39,959 nt of DNA from Sphingobacteriales bacterium (GTDB lineage: Bacteria; Bacteroidota; Bacteroidia; Chitinophagales; Chitinophagaceae). Made by a program: the position numbers and the translations under genes. The notes beneath the pieces were generated by a model. That model was not told where the DNA came from, ran no database searches, and saw only the letters and a list, made by a program, of their open reading frames with translations. Numbering within the stretch: the first letter of the stretch is position 1; every line of letters begins with the position of its first letter. Positions 24,805 through 33,125 of the stretch are shown here, one piece after another. The stretch spans positions 1 to 39,959 of the forward strand of contig JAIXWS010000098.1 in assembly GCA_027491165.1 (NCBI GenBank). Reading direction: 5' to 3'.

Positions 24805-25584
24805 TTATTTTTTGGTAATTCGCTCGGCCTCTTTGATATTATAAAAGCCATTGGCTTGTGTAAGGCAGGTAATGGTGAGGTCGTTGACACAAACGTGTGG
24901 GGGCAAGCTAGCGCAATAATAGACAGCATCTGCAATATCATTGGCTTGTAGAGCATTTACCCCTTCATACATTTTAGCAGCACGATCTTTATCTCCGTCA
25001 AAACGAACTAAGGAAAATTCTGTTTCGGCCATTCCAGGGTTGATGGCCGTAACCTTAATGCCATAGGGCAAAAGGTCTATACGCATTGATTGCGACAATG
25101 CATCCACTGCAAATTTTGTAGCACAATAAACATTGCCATTTTTATAAGCCAATTTGCCCGCGGTTGAGCCGATATTAATGATATGCCCACTACATTGTTC
25201 ACGCATCATAGGTGCTATTTGGCGAGTAACGTACAAAAGCCCTTTTATATTGGTGTCAATCATATTGTCCCAATTATCGGTGTCGCCTTCATCAATTGTG
25301 GCTAGGCCAGCAGCTAAGCCTGCGTTGTTCACTAAAATATCTATTTGTGACACCTCTTTTTGTAATAGAGCAATATTTGTTTGCACTGCTTCCTTATCCC
25401 GCACATCAAAGCATAGAGCGATAACCTTCCTGCCATATTGTGCCTCCAGCTCTTGTTTTAAAGACTGTAGCCTATCGTTTCGACGACCATTGATAATGAT
25501 ATCAAAGCCTTTTTGGGCAAATAAGGTAGCAATAGCTTTTCCAAAACCAGAAGTAGCACCCGTAACCAATATCGTTTTATTCAT
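24805..25584 (-). CDS. Short-chain dehydrogenase/reductase, YdfG-like
   Basis: The 259 residues form a classical SDR. The NADP-binding TGATSGFG (8-15) and the basic NGRRNDR after strand 2 suggest an NADP preference. Others are NNAG (86-89), Asn112, Ser140, and the YCATK catalytic Tyr153 and Lys157. The C-terminal half (NPGMAETEFSLVRFDGD, SLPPHVCVNDL) closely resembles E. coli YdfG, which oxidises 3-hydroxy acids and L-allo-threonine and reduces malonic semialdehyde. The exact substrate here is an inference. It is monocistronic, with its own -7 box. Confidence 0.92.
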   Translation of the reverse strand: MNKTILVTGATSGFGKAIATLFAQKGFDIIINGRRNDRLQSLKQELEAQYGRKVIALCFDVRDKEAVQTNIALLQKEVSQIDILVNNAGLAAGLATIDEGDTDNWDNMIDTNIKGLLYVTRQIAPMMREQCSGHIINIGSTAGKLAYKNGNVYCATKFAVDALSQSMRIDLLPYGIKVTAINPGMAETEFSLVRFDGDKDRAAKMYEGVNALQANDIADAVYYCASLPPHVCVNDLTITCLTQANGFYNIKEAERITKK

Positions 25585-25606
25585 TCCTTATTTTTAATTA
25601 AGGATG

Positions 25607-25614
25607 CAAATATA
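25607..25614 (-). promoter_or_regulatory. Predicted -7 promoter box for the SDR gene
   Basis: The minus strand reads TATATTTG (perfect TAnnTTTG), 22 nt before the ATG at 25584. It is divergent from the box at 25673-25680. Confidence 0.6.
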
Positions 25615-25672
25615 CTTTTCTGACCCGAACTTTATTTAAAATATCATTTAGGACAAACGCTCAATTATACCC

Positions 25673-25680
25673 TAAATTTG
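25673..25680 (+). promoter_or_regulatory. Predicted -7 promoter box, near-leaderless
   Basis: TAAATTTG is a perfect TAnnTTTG and ends only 5 nt before the ATG at 25686. If real, transcription would begin at or next to the start codon. Confidence 0.5.
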
Positions 25681-25685
25681 TATCT

Positions 25686-26012
25686 ATGCCGCTTAATACC
25701 TCCGAGCAAAAAGCACTTGTCAGCACCTTACCCGAAGACCTTCGTTTGGTTGAAGAAGCCTACCTTTCGGAAGAAGATTTTTTGAATGCACTTGTGCCAA
25801 AAGTGGCCTATATGATGCAATACAATAGTGGTGTTTTTTTTCAATTATTGTATAAATTAGATGTGCTAGAGCCTAAGCTCAAAGTGGCTATGCAACAAGC
25901 TGATGTGCCTATGGCCATAGCACGCTTGATTTTAGAAAGGCAAATGGAAAAAATAATTTCGCGTAGAGATTTCCCAGCTAGTGCATCAAAAGAAGAAGAT
26001 CTTTCTTGGTAA
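25686..26012 (+). CDS. Small hypothetical protein
   Basis: This 108-residue protein is not recognised. It is acidic at the N-terminus (LPEDLRLVEEAYLSEEDF), probably all helical, and has no signal peptide or membrane helix. A Met-rich middle (AYMMQYNSG) and LARLILE-like helices are visible, and the C-terminus is polar (SKEEDLSW). The ATG is the only reasonable start: no other ATG, GTG or TTG occurs in frame for about 40 codons. It lies 110 nt before yebC and may be part of that transcript. Confidence 0.7.
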   Translation: MPLNTSEQKALVSTLPEDLRLVEEAYLSEEDFLNALVPKVAYMMQYNSGVFFQLLYKLDVLEPKLKVAMQQADVPMAIARLILERQMEKIISRRDFPASASKEEDLSW

Positions 26013-26122
26013 GATTATATCTCCAATCTCTTTGTATATGGAGCGGCCTATTCGCTAATTCCCTAAATATGTTTTATTTTGCATCCTCAAAACCTAATAA
26101 AATTTAAGAAATTCACTAAACT

Positions 26123-26833
26123 ATGGGTCGCATATTTGAAGTAAGAAAGTCCACCATGTTTGCACGTTACGACAGGATGGCCAAGCAATTTAGCCGTATT
26201 GGTAAAGACATCGTTATTGCAGTAAAAAAAGGTGGTCCCGACCCAGATACCAACCCAATGCTGCGTCGCGTAATACAAAATGGTAAGGCTATTAATATGC
26301 CTAAAGACCGTATTGAATCTGCTATAAAAAATGCACTGGGAAAAGATACCAGCAATTACGATGAGGTATTATACGAAGGTTATGCACCACATGGTATAGC
26401 CGTATTAGTGGTTACGGCTACAGATAATACAACCCGTACAGTGGCCAATGTTAGAATGCATTTTAATAAGACAGGCGGAAATCTAGGTAATAGTGGTTCT
26501 GTAGGATTTATGTTTAAGCATATGGGTATGTTTAAATTGAATCCTGCCGGATTGAGTATAGAAGATTTGGAGTTGGAATTAATTGATGCCGGATTAGAAG
26601 AATTGGGGGAAGATGCCGATGGTAACTTAATTGTACGTTGTGGTTTCAATGATTTCGGAAACATGATGAAAGCCCTCGAAGAGCGCAATATTTCTGTTAT
26701 TTCTTCAGAGATAGAATGGATCCCTGAAAATACCGTTTCACTAAGCGAAGAGCAAGCCGAAGAGGTCTTTAAATTAATTGCCCGTGTAGAGGAAGATGAC
26801 GATGTGCAGCAGGTCTTTCATAATATGGCTTAA
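26123..26833 (+). CDS. yebC: YebC/PmpR-family protein
   Basis: The 236 residues match the YebC/TACO1 family in length and motifs: KKGGPDPDTNPMLRRVIQNG, INMPKDRIESAIKNA, YEGYAPHGIAVLV, TDNTTRTVANVR and GNLGNSGSVGFMF. Family members are described as DNA-binding regulators and, more recently, as translation factors that relieve ribosome stalling; which applies here is open. The N-terminus (MGRIFEVRKSTMFARYDRMA) replaces the usual HSKWANIKHRK motif, a version seen in Bacteroidota. It is followed by a 93-nt gap with 8-nt periodic repeats, then the rRNA methylase. Confidence 0.94.
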   Translation: MGRIFEVRKSTMFARYDRMAKQFSRIGKDIVIAVKKGGPDPDTNPMLRRVIQNGKAINMPKDRIESAIKNALGKDTSNYDEVLYEGYAPHGIAVLVVTATDNTTRTVANVRMHFNKTGGNLGNSGSVGFMFKHMGMFKLNPAGLSIEDLELELIDAGLEELGEDADGNLIVRCGFNDFGNMMKALEERNISVISSEIEWIPENTVSLSEEQAEEVFKLIARVEEDDDVQQVFHNMA

Positions 26834-26843
26834 AAAACGGTGA

Positions 26844-26923
26844 CAATTTGGTAATTAGTTAATTCGATAATTGCTGAATGTAGAAAGATTTATTGTCGAA
26901 TTGTCTTATTGCCGAATTGGATC
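26844..26923 (+). repeat. 8-nt periodic AATT/ATTG repeat between yebC and the rRNA methylase
   Basis: AATT occurs at 26845, 26853, 26861 and 26869, with AATG at 26877, all exactly 8 nt apart. After a short break, degenerate 8-mers ATTGTCGA, ATTGTCTT, ATTGCCGA and ATTGGATC run head to tail at 26892-26923. The block ends 3 nt before the methylase ATG. Confidence 0.75.
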
Positions 26924-26926
26924 AAA

Positions 26927-27706
26927 ATGGAATACAAAAAACGAAATTTTTCACCCAGACCTTCGCGTCCTTCTTTGCCATTATTAATTGGGCGTAAACC
27001 CATATTGGAGGCATTGGAGAATGGCACTTCTGTAGAGAAAATTTTTCTTTTGCGCACAGCTACTGGTGAAGAAATTTCAGCCATCAAACAACTTGCTCGC
27101 GAAAGGAATATACCTATCAGTCAAGTACCCGTTGAAAAACTCAATGGCATGACCAAAGCCCAACACCAAGGGCTAGTGGCTTATACAAGCTTGTTAGAAT
27201 ATATAGAATTACAAGAAGCGATTGATTTTGTAGTAGAAAAAGGAGAAACCCCATTATTTGTTTTATTGGATGGGGTTACAGACGTGCGTAATGTAGGCGC
27301 CATTGCTCGTAGTGCATTATGTTGTGGCGCACAAGGCTTGATTTTACCCACCTCTAATGCAGCTTCCCTTACTGAAGATGCTATAAAAACATCTGCAGGC
27401 GCACTAACCCAAATTATGCTATGTCGTACACCATCGGTGCCCCAAGCACTAGACGTGTTGAAGCTTAATGGCATTCAAATTTTAGGCACTTTTATGAAAG
27501 GGAGTGTCCCTGTTTATGAGGCTGATCTCACAATACCCAGCACCATTATTATGGGTGCCGAAGATACCGGTATTAGTAAAGATGTGATTCGTCGTGCCGA
27601 CCAATTAATCCGTATTCCCATGGCCAAAGCTTTCGATTCCCTCAATGTTTCGGTGGCGGCCGGGATGATATTGTATGAAGCTGCCAAGCAGAGAATTTTG
27701 CAATAA
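26927..27706 (+). CDS. rlmB: TrmH/SpoU-family rRNA 2'-O-methyltransferase, RlmB-like
   Basis: The 259 residues show an N-terminal substrate-binding domain (LIGRKPILEALENG, KAQHQGLVAY) and a SPOUT catalytic domain with the three SpoU motifs: DVRNVGAIARSA, MGAEDTGIS and IPMAKAFDSLNVSVAAGM. This arrangement is that of RlmB, which methylates the 2'-OH of G2251 in 23S rRNA using SAM. The exact nucleotide is inferred. A basic N-terminal tail (KKRNFSPRPSRPS) is present. The frame opens at a TTG at 26909 but ATG 26927 is preferred. A strong terminator follows. Confidence 0.9.
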   Translation: MEYKKRNFSPRPSRPSLPLLIGRKPILEALENGTSVEKIFLLRTATGEEISAIKQLARERNIPISQVPVEKLNGMTKAQHQGLVAYTSLLEYIELQEAIDFVVEKGETPLFVLLDGVTDVRNVGAIARSALCCGAQGLILPTSNAASLTEDAIKTSAGALTQIMLCRTPSVPQALDVLKLNGIQILGTFMKGSVPVYEADLTIPSTIIMGAEDTGISKDVIRRADQLIRIPMAKAFDSLNVSVAAGMILYEAAKQRILQ

Positions 27707-27722
27707 AAATAAATACCCAAAG

Positions 27723-27767
27723 AAACAGGCAATAGAACAATCATCATTCTGTTGCCTGTTTTTATTT
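27723..27767 (+). terminator. Terminator after the rRNA methylase gene
   Basis: Arms 27723-27737 and 27747-27761 pair over 15 positions with one G-U (core AACAGGCAA and TTGCCTGTT) around a 9-nt loop. TTTATTT follows. Confidence 0.88.
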
Positions 27768-27831
27768 AAAAAAAAGCTGCAGCACTATCTCTTTATTAGA
27801 TAAATAATTATCTTCACTGAAACAAAATAAG

Positions 27832-29052
27832 ATGATGAAGGCACTCGTTTTCCTGTGTTTATGCTGTTTAGCCATAAATGTTTCTGCCCAAGATTTTCAA
27901 TATAATTTCAAGGCTACTGAGGTGAAATTTTCAGGCACCGGCTCCATTTCTATAAAACACGATTCTTTAGCAACTGCCTATAGCACCGCCCATTGGCGCA
28001 ACACCGGTTTGCGTGAACCAGCGGGATGGTCTAGTGGTAGTACGATGAATGCCACTGCGAATTTTGAATTTTTTTGTGCCAAAGCTCCTGATTCAATTAG
28101 TATACGTGGTTTAGGAAATGATACCATTAATCTTCCGATGCGCACCGTAAAATTATTGCCTGGCACAGGCATGTATACTTGTACTTATCCTGTAGCCGTA
28201 GCCAGTAAATCCTTCGCAAATGGCGTGGTGAATTATTATGCGCCTTTTAATATTTATTGGGAGATTTCCTTTGATAAAGGATTAACTTGGTATAGGGCGG
28301 ATACCACTGATCATAAAATATATGTTACCAAAAGTGCCCCTATGATTGAAACGACCAATTTTAAGCATTTTCATACGGTGTTAGAGTTGAGCTGTAAAAA
28401 TGCAAAGGGGCAAACGACGGATACCGGCATTATCAGTAAATGTTGGAGCGAATTTACAGACCAGATTGTGCTTAATCATAAAGGTGATTCTTTACACTAT
28501 TATAAAAATTACCTTACCTCAAATACCCAATTACCGCTTTTATTAAGACACCGAACTGCTCAATGTTACACTTTTGCACAACTATTTGCAGCATTAATAA
28601 AAATTCAAGGAGTTAATAAAACAAGCAACTACGTATTTATCACTCCAAGGGCAGTTGCCTCACCCTGCGGTGGCACCATCAATCGTTTTTTGGTGAAAAA
28701 TTGGAGTTTTATCAAGAAGTCTGACTCTTCTTCCTGCCCTTCATTCCCTTACAAAAATGTAGGCACAACATTAACAAGCACGGGTTATACCCATACTTCG
28801 GCAGATGTGACCGACCAAACAGGCATTCCTGGTTCTTGCAATAGCAATCCCTCGTCTTTCTTTAACAACCACCAGATATGCAAATTTGACGGCGTTTATT
28901 ACGATGCTTGTTATGGCGTAAAGTTCAGTTCGCTCATTGATATAAAAACCAAAGCATTTGATGCTTGGGGTGTACAGTTGAGCACGGGTACTTGGAATTT
29001 TACAGATGATTTGTCTAGGGCAGATTTGTCAGAAACCATTACAACCTGGTAA
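27832..29052 (+). CDS. Secreted transglutaminase-like (papain-like fold) protein
   Basis: The 406-residue protein has a signal peptide ending NVSAQ (about residue 20). A beta-rich N-terminal part includes FNIYWEISFDKGLTWYRA and HKIYVT. The C-terminal part carries a plausible catalytic triad: Cys245 in HRTAQCYTFAQLFAALIKIQG, His347 in NNHQICKFDG and Asp358 in VYYDACYGV. This order and spacing match transglutaminase-like cysteine enzymes. No T9SS domain is present, so the location is periplasm or export by another route. Substrate unknown. It is followed after 3 nt by another secreted protein. The call is by motif reading, not a database search. Confidence 0.72.
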   Translation: MMKALVFLCLCCLAINVSAQDFQYNFKATEVKFSGTGSISIKHDSLATAYSTAHWRNTGLREPAGWSSGSTMNATANFEFFCAKAPDSISIRGLGNDTINLPMRTVKLLPGTGMYTCTYPVAVASKSFANGVVNYYAPFNIYWEISFDKGLTWYRADTTDHKIYVTKSAPMIETTNFKHFHTVLELSCKNAKGQTTDTGIISKCWSEFTDQIVLNHKGDSLHYYKNYLTSNTQLPLLLRHRTAQCYTFAQLFAALIKIQGVNKTSNYVFITPRAVASPCGGTINRFLVKNWSFIKKSDSSSCPSFPYKNVGTTLTSTGYTHTSADVTDQTGIPGSCNSNPSSFFNNHQICKFDGVYYDACYGVKFSSLIDIKTKAFDAWGVQLSTGTWNFTDDLSRADLSETITTW

Positions 29053-29055
29053 ATT

Positions 29056-29907
29056 ATGAACATGCACATTTGGAGCAAAACACTATTAGTGCTGTTGGCT
29101 TTTTTTAACTGCATCTTTTATGCTCAAGCGCAATGGCGTATTGAGCGTAAAATTATTATTGAAGATGGCCAATTCTATTTTTTTACTGTTGATGATGAAA
29201 CGCAATTAGCCACATTATATTCTGGTTTGGTAAGTCAAAAATTAAAGGGGGCAAAGAAAAGACTATTTCCCATTGGCAGAGAATATACAGAGCCATTTAA
29301 TCCACTTGCATTTGATATCAATGCCGATGAATTTGTTGGTGTCAATTGGATACTGAATAGTATGAATGGCCGCTATGATGCGATTAAGAAAATAAGTATC
29401 AAAGATTGGAGCAAAGGAAGAGCGGATTGGACGAATGAAGATTGGGGGCAAGCTAGTTTTGATATGCCTGTTGCTGCACCAAATGATCCATGGGAGCGAA
29501 TGTTGGAAGTAAATAATACCCTAGAAAATTGCTTTTTTGATATTATACAATCAAACACACTCGTGATGGGTGTTTGTAATCAGGGGCAATTATGGATAAA
29601 GGAATACAAAGGTAATATTTGGAAAAATAGGGCCGAGATAAAGGTGCCTTTCAAACAATGTTTTACTTTGATCAATCGACCAAACGGCAAAATCGGCCTA
29701 CTTGATGCCCATGCTAATTACTATCAAATTGATGAGCAAAAAAATGAATTAAGCTTAATTCAAAAAGGGAATTATGTAAAAGCGCAAATTGTCATCGTCG
29801 ATAAAGACAAGAAAGAAAACTATCTCATCGCTAATGAAGCCATTGAAGCAGGAATCTATAATTCATTGGATCAGGTCATTAAAGAATCTGCCATTAAACT
29901 GCATTAA
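29056..29907 (+). CDS. Secreted protein of unknown function
   Basis: The 283-residue protein has a signal peptide ending FYAQAQ (about residue 26). The mature part is rich in Trp, Lys and Asn and predicted mostly beta (WRIERKIIIEDGQFYFF, TLVMGVCNQGQLWIKEYKG, GKIGLLDAHANYYQID); its spacing might reflect a beta-propeller-like arrangement, but I cannot assign a family. It starts 3 nt after the stop of the transglutaminase-like gene, so the two are almost certainly co-transcribed and may work together. No catalytic motif was recognised. Confidence 0.75.
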   Translation: MNMHIWSKTLLVLLAFFNCIFYAQAQWRIERKIIIEDGQFYFFTVDDETQLATLYSGLVSQKLKGAKKRLFPIGREYTEPFNPLAFDINADEFVGVNWILNSMNGRYDAIKKISIKDWSKGRADWTNEDWGQASFDMPVAAPNDPWERMLEVNNTLENCFFDIIQSNTLVMGVCNQGQLWIKEYKGNIWKNRAEIKVPFKQCFTLINRPNGKIGLLDAHANYYQIDEQKNELSLIQKGNYVKAQIVIVDKDKKENYLIANEAIEAGIYNSLDQVIKESAIKLH

Positions 29908-29929
29908 TTTATTTATCAAACAACTTTTT

Positions 29930-30499
29930 ATGAAAGCTATATTTTCAACATTACTTTTGGTATCGATTGCAATCAGCACTTCAGCTGCAAACCTTACTGC
30001 TACTGTTTCTTCGGGTTCAGGCATGGGCTCCAAAAAGGGGAAAATCAACCTTACGATTAGTGGGGGTATTGCCCCATATACCATATTGTGGACAGGCCCC
30101 GGCGGCTACAGCTCAACGAAAATTAATCCCGATTCTTTAGCTTCGGGCACTTACTGCGTGAGTGTTACAGACCAATATTGTGGTGTGGCCAAATTATGTG
30201 TTACCCTTAGCGAACAAACCAGCAGTATAGACGAGATTACGCTCGCTAAAGCCCATATATACCCCAATCCTTTTGGGCGCGAGTTGTTTATTGATCTCAA
30301 TGATCACAGACCAAAAGGTGACCTAAGCTTGAAATTGTATGATCCATTGGGTAAATTGGTAGCCTACAAGAAATGTGCTGCTGCCCAACACCTTCAGTGG
30401 ACATTTGAAAATGAATTGGCTGCTGGGTTCTACCTGATCAGTGTTGAATCTGAAGATGGCTTCAAATTGGTCCGTCAAGTGTGTCGAATTGGTAAATAA
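29930..30499 (+). CDS. Small T9SS cargo with SprB-like repeat
   Basis: The 189-residue protein has a signal peptide (MKAIFSTLLLVSIAISTSAA). One SprB-like repeat follows (about 35-80: GGIAPYTILWTGPGGYSS ... LASGTYCVSVTDQ), and then a T9SS type A sorting domain (HIYPNPFG to QVCRIGK). It is predicted to be exported and exposed. The longest frame starts at 29789, inside the upstream gene, but the signal peptide fixes the ATG at 29930, 22 nt after that gene's stop. It completes a run of three secreted-protein genes. Confidence 0.87.
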   Translation: MKAIFSTLLLVSIAISTSAANLTATVSSGSGMGSKKGKINLTISGGIAPYTILWTGPGGYSSTKINPDSLASGTYCVSVTDQYCGVAKLCVTLSEQTSSIDEITLAKAHIYPNPFGRELFIDLNDHRPKGDLSLKLYDPLGKLVAYKKCAAAQHLQWTFENELAAGFYLISVESEDGFKLVRQVCRIGK

Positions 30500-30574
30500 A
30501 GCCTAGCCCATAGTATTATAATTTTCATTTTCTGTATAAATTAATTTTGCCTTTCTGCACTCGATTTTATCCTT

Positions 30575-30582
30575 TACCTTTG
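30575..30582 (+). promoter_or_regulatory. Predicted -7 promoter box for ccmC
   Basis: TACCTTTG is a perfect TAnnTTTG, 18 nt before the ccmC ATG. A TTTG at 30546-30549 is a possible -33 element, but its 25-nt spacing is longer than usual. Confidence 0.55.
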
Positions 30583-30600
30583 GCAAAATTTTAAACATCG

Positions 30601-31278
30601 ATGCGCCAATACTGGTGGAAAGTGCTTTGTGCCATTTTATTGTTTTATTCCTTTTTTGAAGGATTATTAGGCCAAGTGCCAGCCCGTGAAATATTGAACG
30701 AAACGATTCGTAATCTTTATTTTCATGTACCCATGTGGTTTACCATGATTGTCCTTTTTGCAGCTTCGGCTTATTATGCACTCGCATACCTGCGTTCAAG
30801 TAATCCTATTCACGACATTTACTCTTCTGCACTGGCCTCAGTAGGTATTTTCTTTAGTATTTTAGGCATGCTCACGGGTATGGAATGGGCTCAATACACT
30901 TGGGGTGCAGCATGGAGTAATGATCCCAAACAATTGGGTACGGCCTTGTGCATGCTCACCTATTTTGCCTATTGGGTATTACGAAGTGGTATTAAAGATG
31001 AAGATAAGCGCGCCAAAATTAGCGCGGTATACAACATTTTTATATTTGCCCTCATGATTCCACTCATTTTTATTTTACCCAGAATGGTAGATTCACTCCA
31101 TCCCGGAAATGGTGGTAATCCAGCTTTTAGTAATTATGATTTAGATAGTAGAATGCGACTTGTGTTTTACCCAGCCGTACTTGGTTGGATATTGATGGGC
31201 TTTTGGTTGTCCGCCTTATTAAGACGCATCATGCTTTTAGAACATAACAAAAATGAAGAATTAAATTATATCAACTAA
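30601..31278 (+). CDS. ccmC: Cytochrome c biogenesis protein CcmC (heme handling)
   Basis: The 225 residues form about six membrane helices. A Trp-rich WWD-like loop (EWAQYTWGAAWSNDPKQLGT, about 100-119) and two candidate heme-ligand His residues (YFHVPMWF and SLHPGNGGNP) match the CcmC/CcsA heme-handling family. It is predicted to deliver heme for cytochrome c maturation at the inner membrane. The WWD sequence is a reduced version of the proteobacterial motif. The ccmD-like gene follows after 14 nt. No ccmA, ccmB, ccmE or ccmF lies in the window. Confidence 0.87.
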   Translation: MRQYWWKVLCAILLFYSFFEGLLGQVPAREILNETIRNLYFHVPMWFTMIVLFAASAYYALAYLRSSNPIHDIYSSALASVGIFFSILGMLTGMEWAQYTWGAAWSNDPKQLGTALCMLTYFAYWVLRSGIKDEDKRAKISAVYNIFIFALMIPLIFILPRMVDSLHPGNGGNPAFSNYDLDSRMRLVFYPAVLGWILMGFWLSALLRRIMLLEHNKNEELNYIN

Positions 31279-31292
31279 GAAATTTTCAATCC

Positions 31293-31490
31293 ATGAATAA
31301 ATTGTTTTCTCTGTTAATACTATTGCTTTTGATGGCTCATGAAGTAAGTGCCCAAGATATGGCTGTAGATATGCGTAGTAATGGCAAAATATACGTTGTG
31401 GTTTTTGTTTTAGCCACTATATTTGCAGGAATTTTCGCATTCTTGGTCTACTTAGAAAAGAGGTTGAAAAATTTAGAATCCAAAAAATAA
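31293..31490 (+). CDS. CcmD-like small membrane protein
   Basis: The 65-residue protein has an N-terminal hydrophobic stretch that may be a signal peptide (to VSAQ), then one transmembrane helix (about 34-52, KIYVVVFVLATIFAGIFAF) followed by a charged end (VYLEKRLKNLESKK). The size, topology, charged C-terminus and position directly after ccmC are those of CcmD, which helps release heme-loaded CcmE. Sequence identity to CcmD cannot be judged, so the call rests on context. Confidence 0.7.
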   Translation: MNKLFSLLILLLLMAHEVSAQDMAVDMRSNGKIYVVVFVLATIFAGIFAFLVYLEKRLKNLESKK

Positions 31491-31525
31491 TCTATTAAAT
31501 CAAAAAAAACAAACAGTTAAAAATC

Positions 31526-32935
31526 ATGTCAGGAACGTACAGTTTTTTCCAAGGTGTGGAGCGTAATTTTGATAAAGCTTCTGTATACACTCGTTTCGAA
31601 AAAGGAATCTTAGAACAAATTAAGGCTTGTAACTCGGTATACAGAATGAAATTTCCGGTACGTATCGGTGATCAGGTAGAAGTAATTGAAGCATACCGTG
31701 TACAACATTCTCACCATAAATTACCTTGTAAAGGTGGTATCCGTTATAGTATGGATGTAAACCAAGATGAGGTAATGGCATTGGCTGCATTGATGACGTA
31801 TAAATGTGCAATTGTGAATGTACCATTTGGCGGTGCAAAAGGCGGTATCCGTATCGACCCTAAAAAATATACACCCTATGAGCTAGAAAAAATTACGCGT
31901 CGTTATGCTGCGGAATTGGTTAAGAAAAACTTTATCGGTGCTGGTGTTGATGTACCTGCGCCAGATTATGGAACAGGTGCGCGCGAAATGGGCTGGATTG
32001 CCGATACTTATGCTACATTAAACCCTGGAGACATTAATGCAATGGGTTGTGTAACCGGTAAGCCTGTAAGCCAAGGTGGGGTGAATGGACGTACAGAAGC
32101 AACAGGATTAGGTATTTTCTACGGTATTCGCGAAGTAGTGAATGTTGCAGAAGACATGCAAAAACTTGGATTGACAACGGGTATTGAAGGAAAAAGAGTT
32201 GTAGTACAAGGTCTAGGAAATGTAGGGTATCACGCTGCCAAGTTTTTTGCCGAAGCAGGTGCTATTTTGGTAGGTCTTGCAGAATATGAAGGTGGTATTT
32301 ACAGTGAGAAAGGTTTGAATCTTGAAGATGTATTAGCTCATCGCAAATCTACAGGTTCAATCCTTGGTTTCCCAGGTGCTAGCGATATTAAAAATAGCCT
32401 CGATACTCTGGAAGTAGATTGTGATATTTTGATTCCAGCTGCCTTAGAAGCGGTTATCAATGGTGATAATGCTCCACGTATCAAAGCTAAAATTATTGGC
32501 GAAGGTGCTAATGGACCACTAACGCCAGATGCTGATGTCGTATTGAACGCGAAGGGTGTTATTGTGGTGCCCGATATGTATTTGAATGCAGGTGGTGTTA
32601 CCGTATCTTATTTTGAATGGTTGAAAAACTTAAGTCACGTGCGTTTTGGTCGTCTAGAAAAACGCTTTAGTGAAAACCAAAATGCTGCTATCGTTAAATC
32701 TTTTGAAGATTTGATCGGTAAAAAGTTAGATGACGTTGAGCGCCGTCAAATTCAACATGGTCCAGATGAAATTGATTTGGTTTACTCAGGTCTTGAAGAC
32801 ACGATGATTGGCTCTTACCACGAAATTCGTGAGTCATTGCTTTCTACGGGTGCAGATGATTTGCGTACCGCTGCTTTTGTTAGCTCTATCAACAAAATAG
32901 GTGTGGCATACGAACAATTGGGTATTTTCCCATAG
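31526..32935 (+). CDS. gdhA: Glu/Leu/Phe/Val dehydrogenase, probable glutamate dehydrogenase
   Basis: The 469-residue cytoplasmic enzyme interconverts glutamate with 2-oxoglutarate and ammonia. It shows the substrate-binding [11 protein letters not shown], the catalytic Lys region [43 protein letters not shown], and the nucleotide-binding [16 protein letters not shown] followed by [13 protein letters not shown] and [10 protein letters not shown]. The length is slightly above the 410-450 of most members. It lies 35 nt after the ccmD-like gene and could be read from the ccmC promoter or its own. Two strong hairpins follow. Cofactor preference is not determined. Confidence 0.93.
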   Translation: MSGTYSFFQGVERNFDKASVYTRFEKGILEQIKACNSVYRMKFPVRIGDQVEVIEAYRVQHSHHKLPCKGGIRYSMDVNQDEVMALAALMTYKCAIVNVPFGGAKGGIRIDPKKYTPYELEKITRRYAAELVKKNFIGAGVDVPAPDYGTGAREMGWIADTYATLNPGDINAMGCVTGKPVSQGGVNGRTEATGLGIFYGIREVVNVAEDMQKLGLTTGIEGKRVVVQGLGNVGYHAAKFFAEAGAILVGLAEYEGGIYSEKGLNLEDVLAHRKSTGSILGFPGASDIKNSLDTLEVDCDILIPAALEAVINGDNAPRIKAKIIGEGANGPLTPDADVVLNAKGVIVVPDMYLNAGGVTVSYFEWLKNLSHVRFGRLEKRFSENQNAAIVKSFEDLIGKKLDDVERRQIQHGPDEIDLVYSGLEDTMIGSYHEIRESLLSTGADDLRTAAFVSSINKIGVAYEQLGIFP

Positions 32936-32961
32936 TGCTTTTTCAGCACTATTACATATTT

Positions 32962-32997
32962 ATCCGCCAACTCAAGCAAAGAGTTGGCGGATTTTTT
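32962..32997 (+). terminator. Terminator after the dehydrogenase gene
   Basis: Arms ATCCGCCAACTC (32962-32973) and GAGTTGGCGGAT (32981-32992) are perfect complements around a 7-nt loop, followed by TTTTT. Confidence 0.93.
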
Positions 32998-33070
32998 ATA
33001 GCCAGTAGAGCTCTTTTTTTGCACTGTCTACATCCACAATAATAGGGGCCAAAAGGGCATGTATTGAAAC

Positions 33071-33103
33071 AAAAAATGCTGCACAAATGGTGCAGCATTT
33101 TTT
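33071..33103. terminator. Second terminator, between convergent genes
   Basis: Arms 33071-33083 and 33091-33103 form 13 perfect pairs (core ATGCTGCA and TGCAGCAT) around a 7-nt loop. A and T tracts on opposite sides suit the terC gene on the minus strand as well as the dehydrogenase. Confidence 0.88.
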
Positions 33104-33125
33104 GTTGTTTAATTAAAGATAATGA

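Noticed and set aside
29789-29929. Longer N-terminus for the SprB-repeat T9SS protein
   Set aside because: It overlaps the upstream gene by over 100 nt, and the internal Met at 29930 starts a normal signal peptide.
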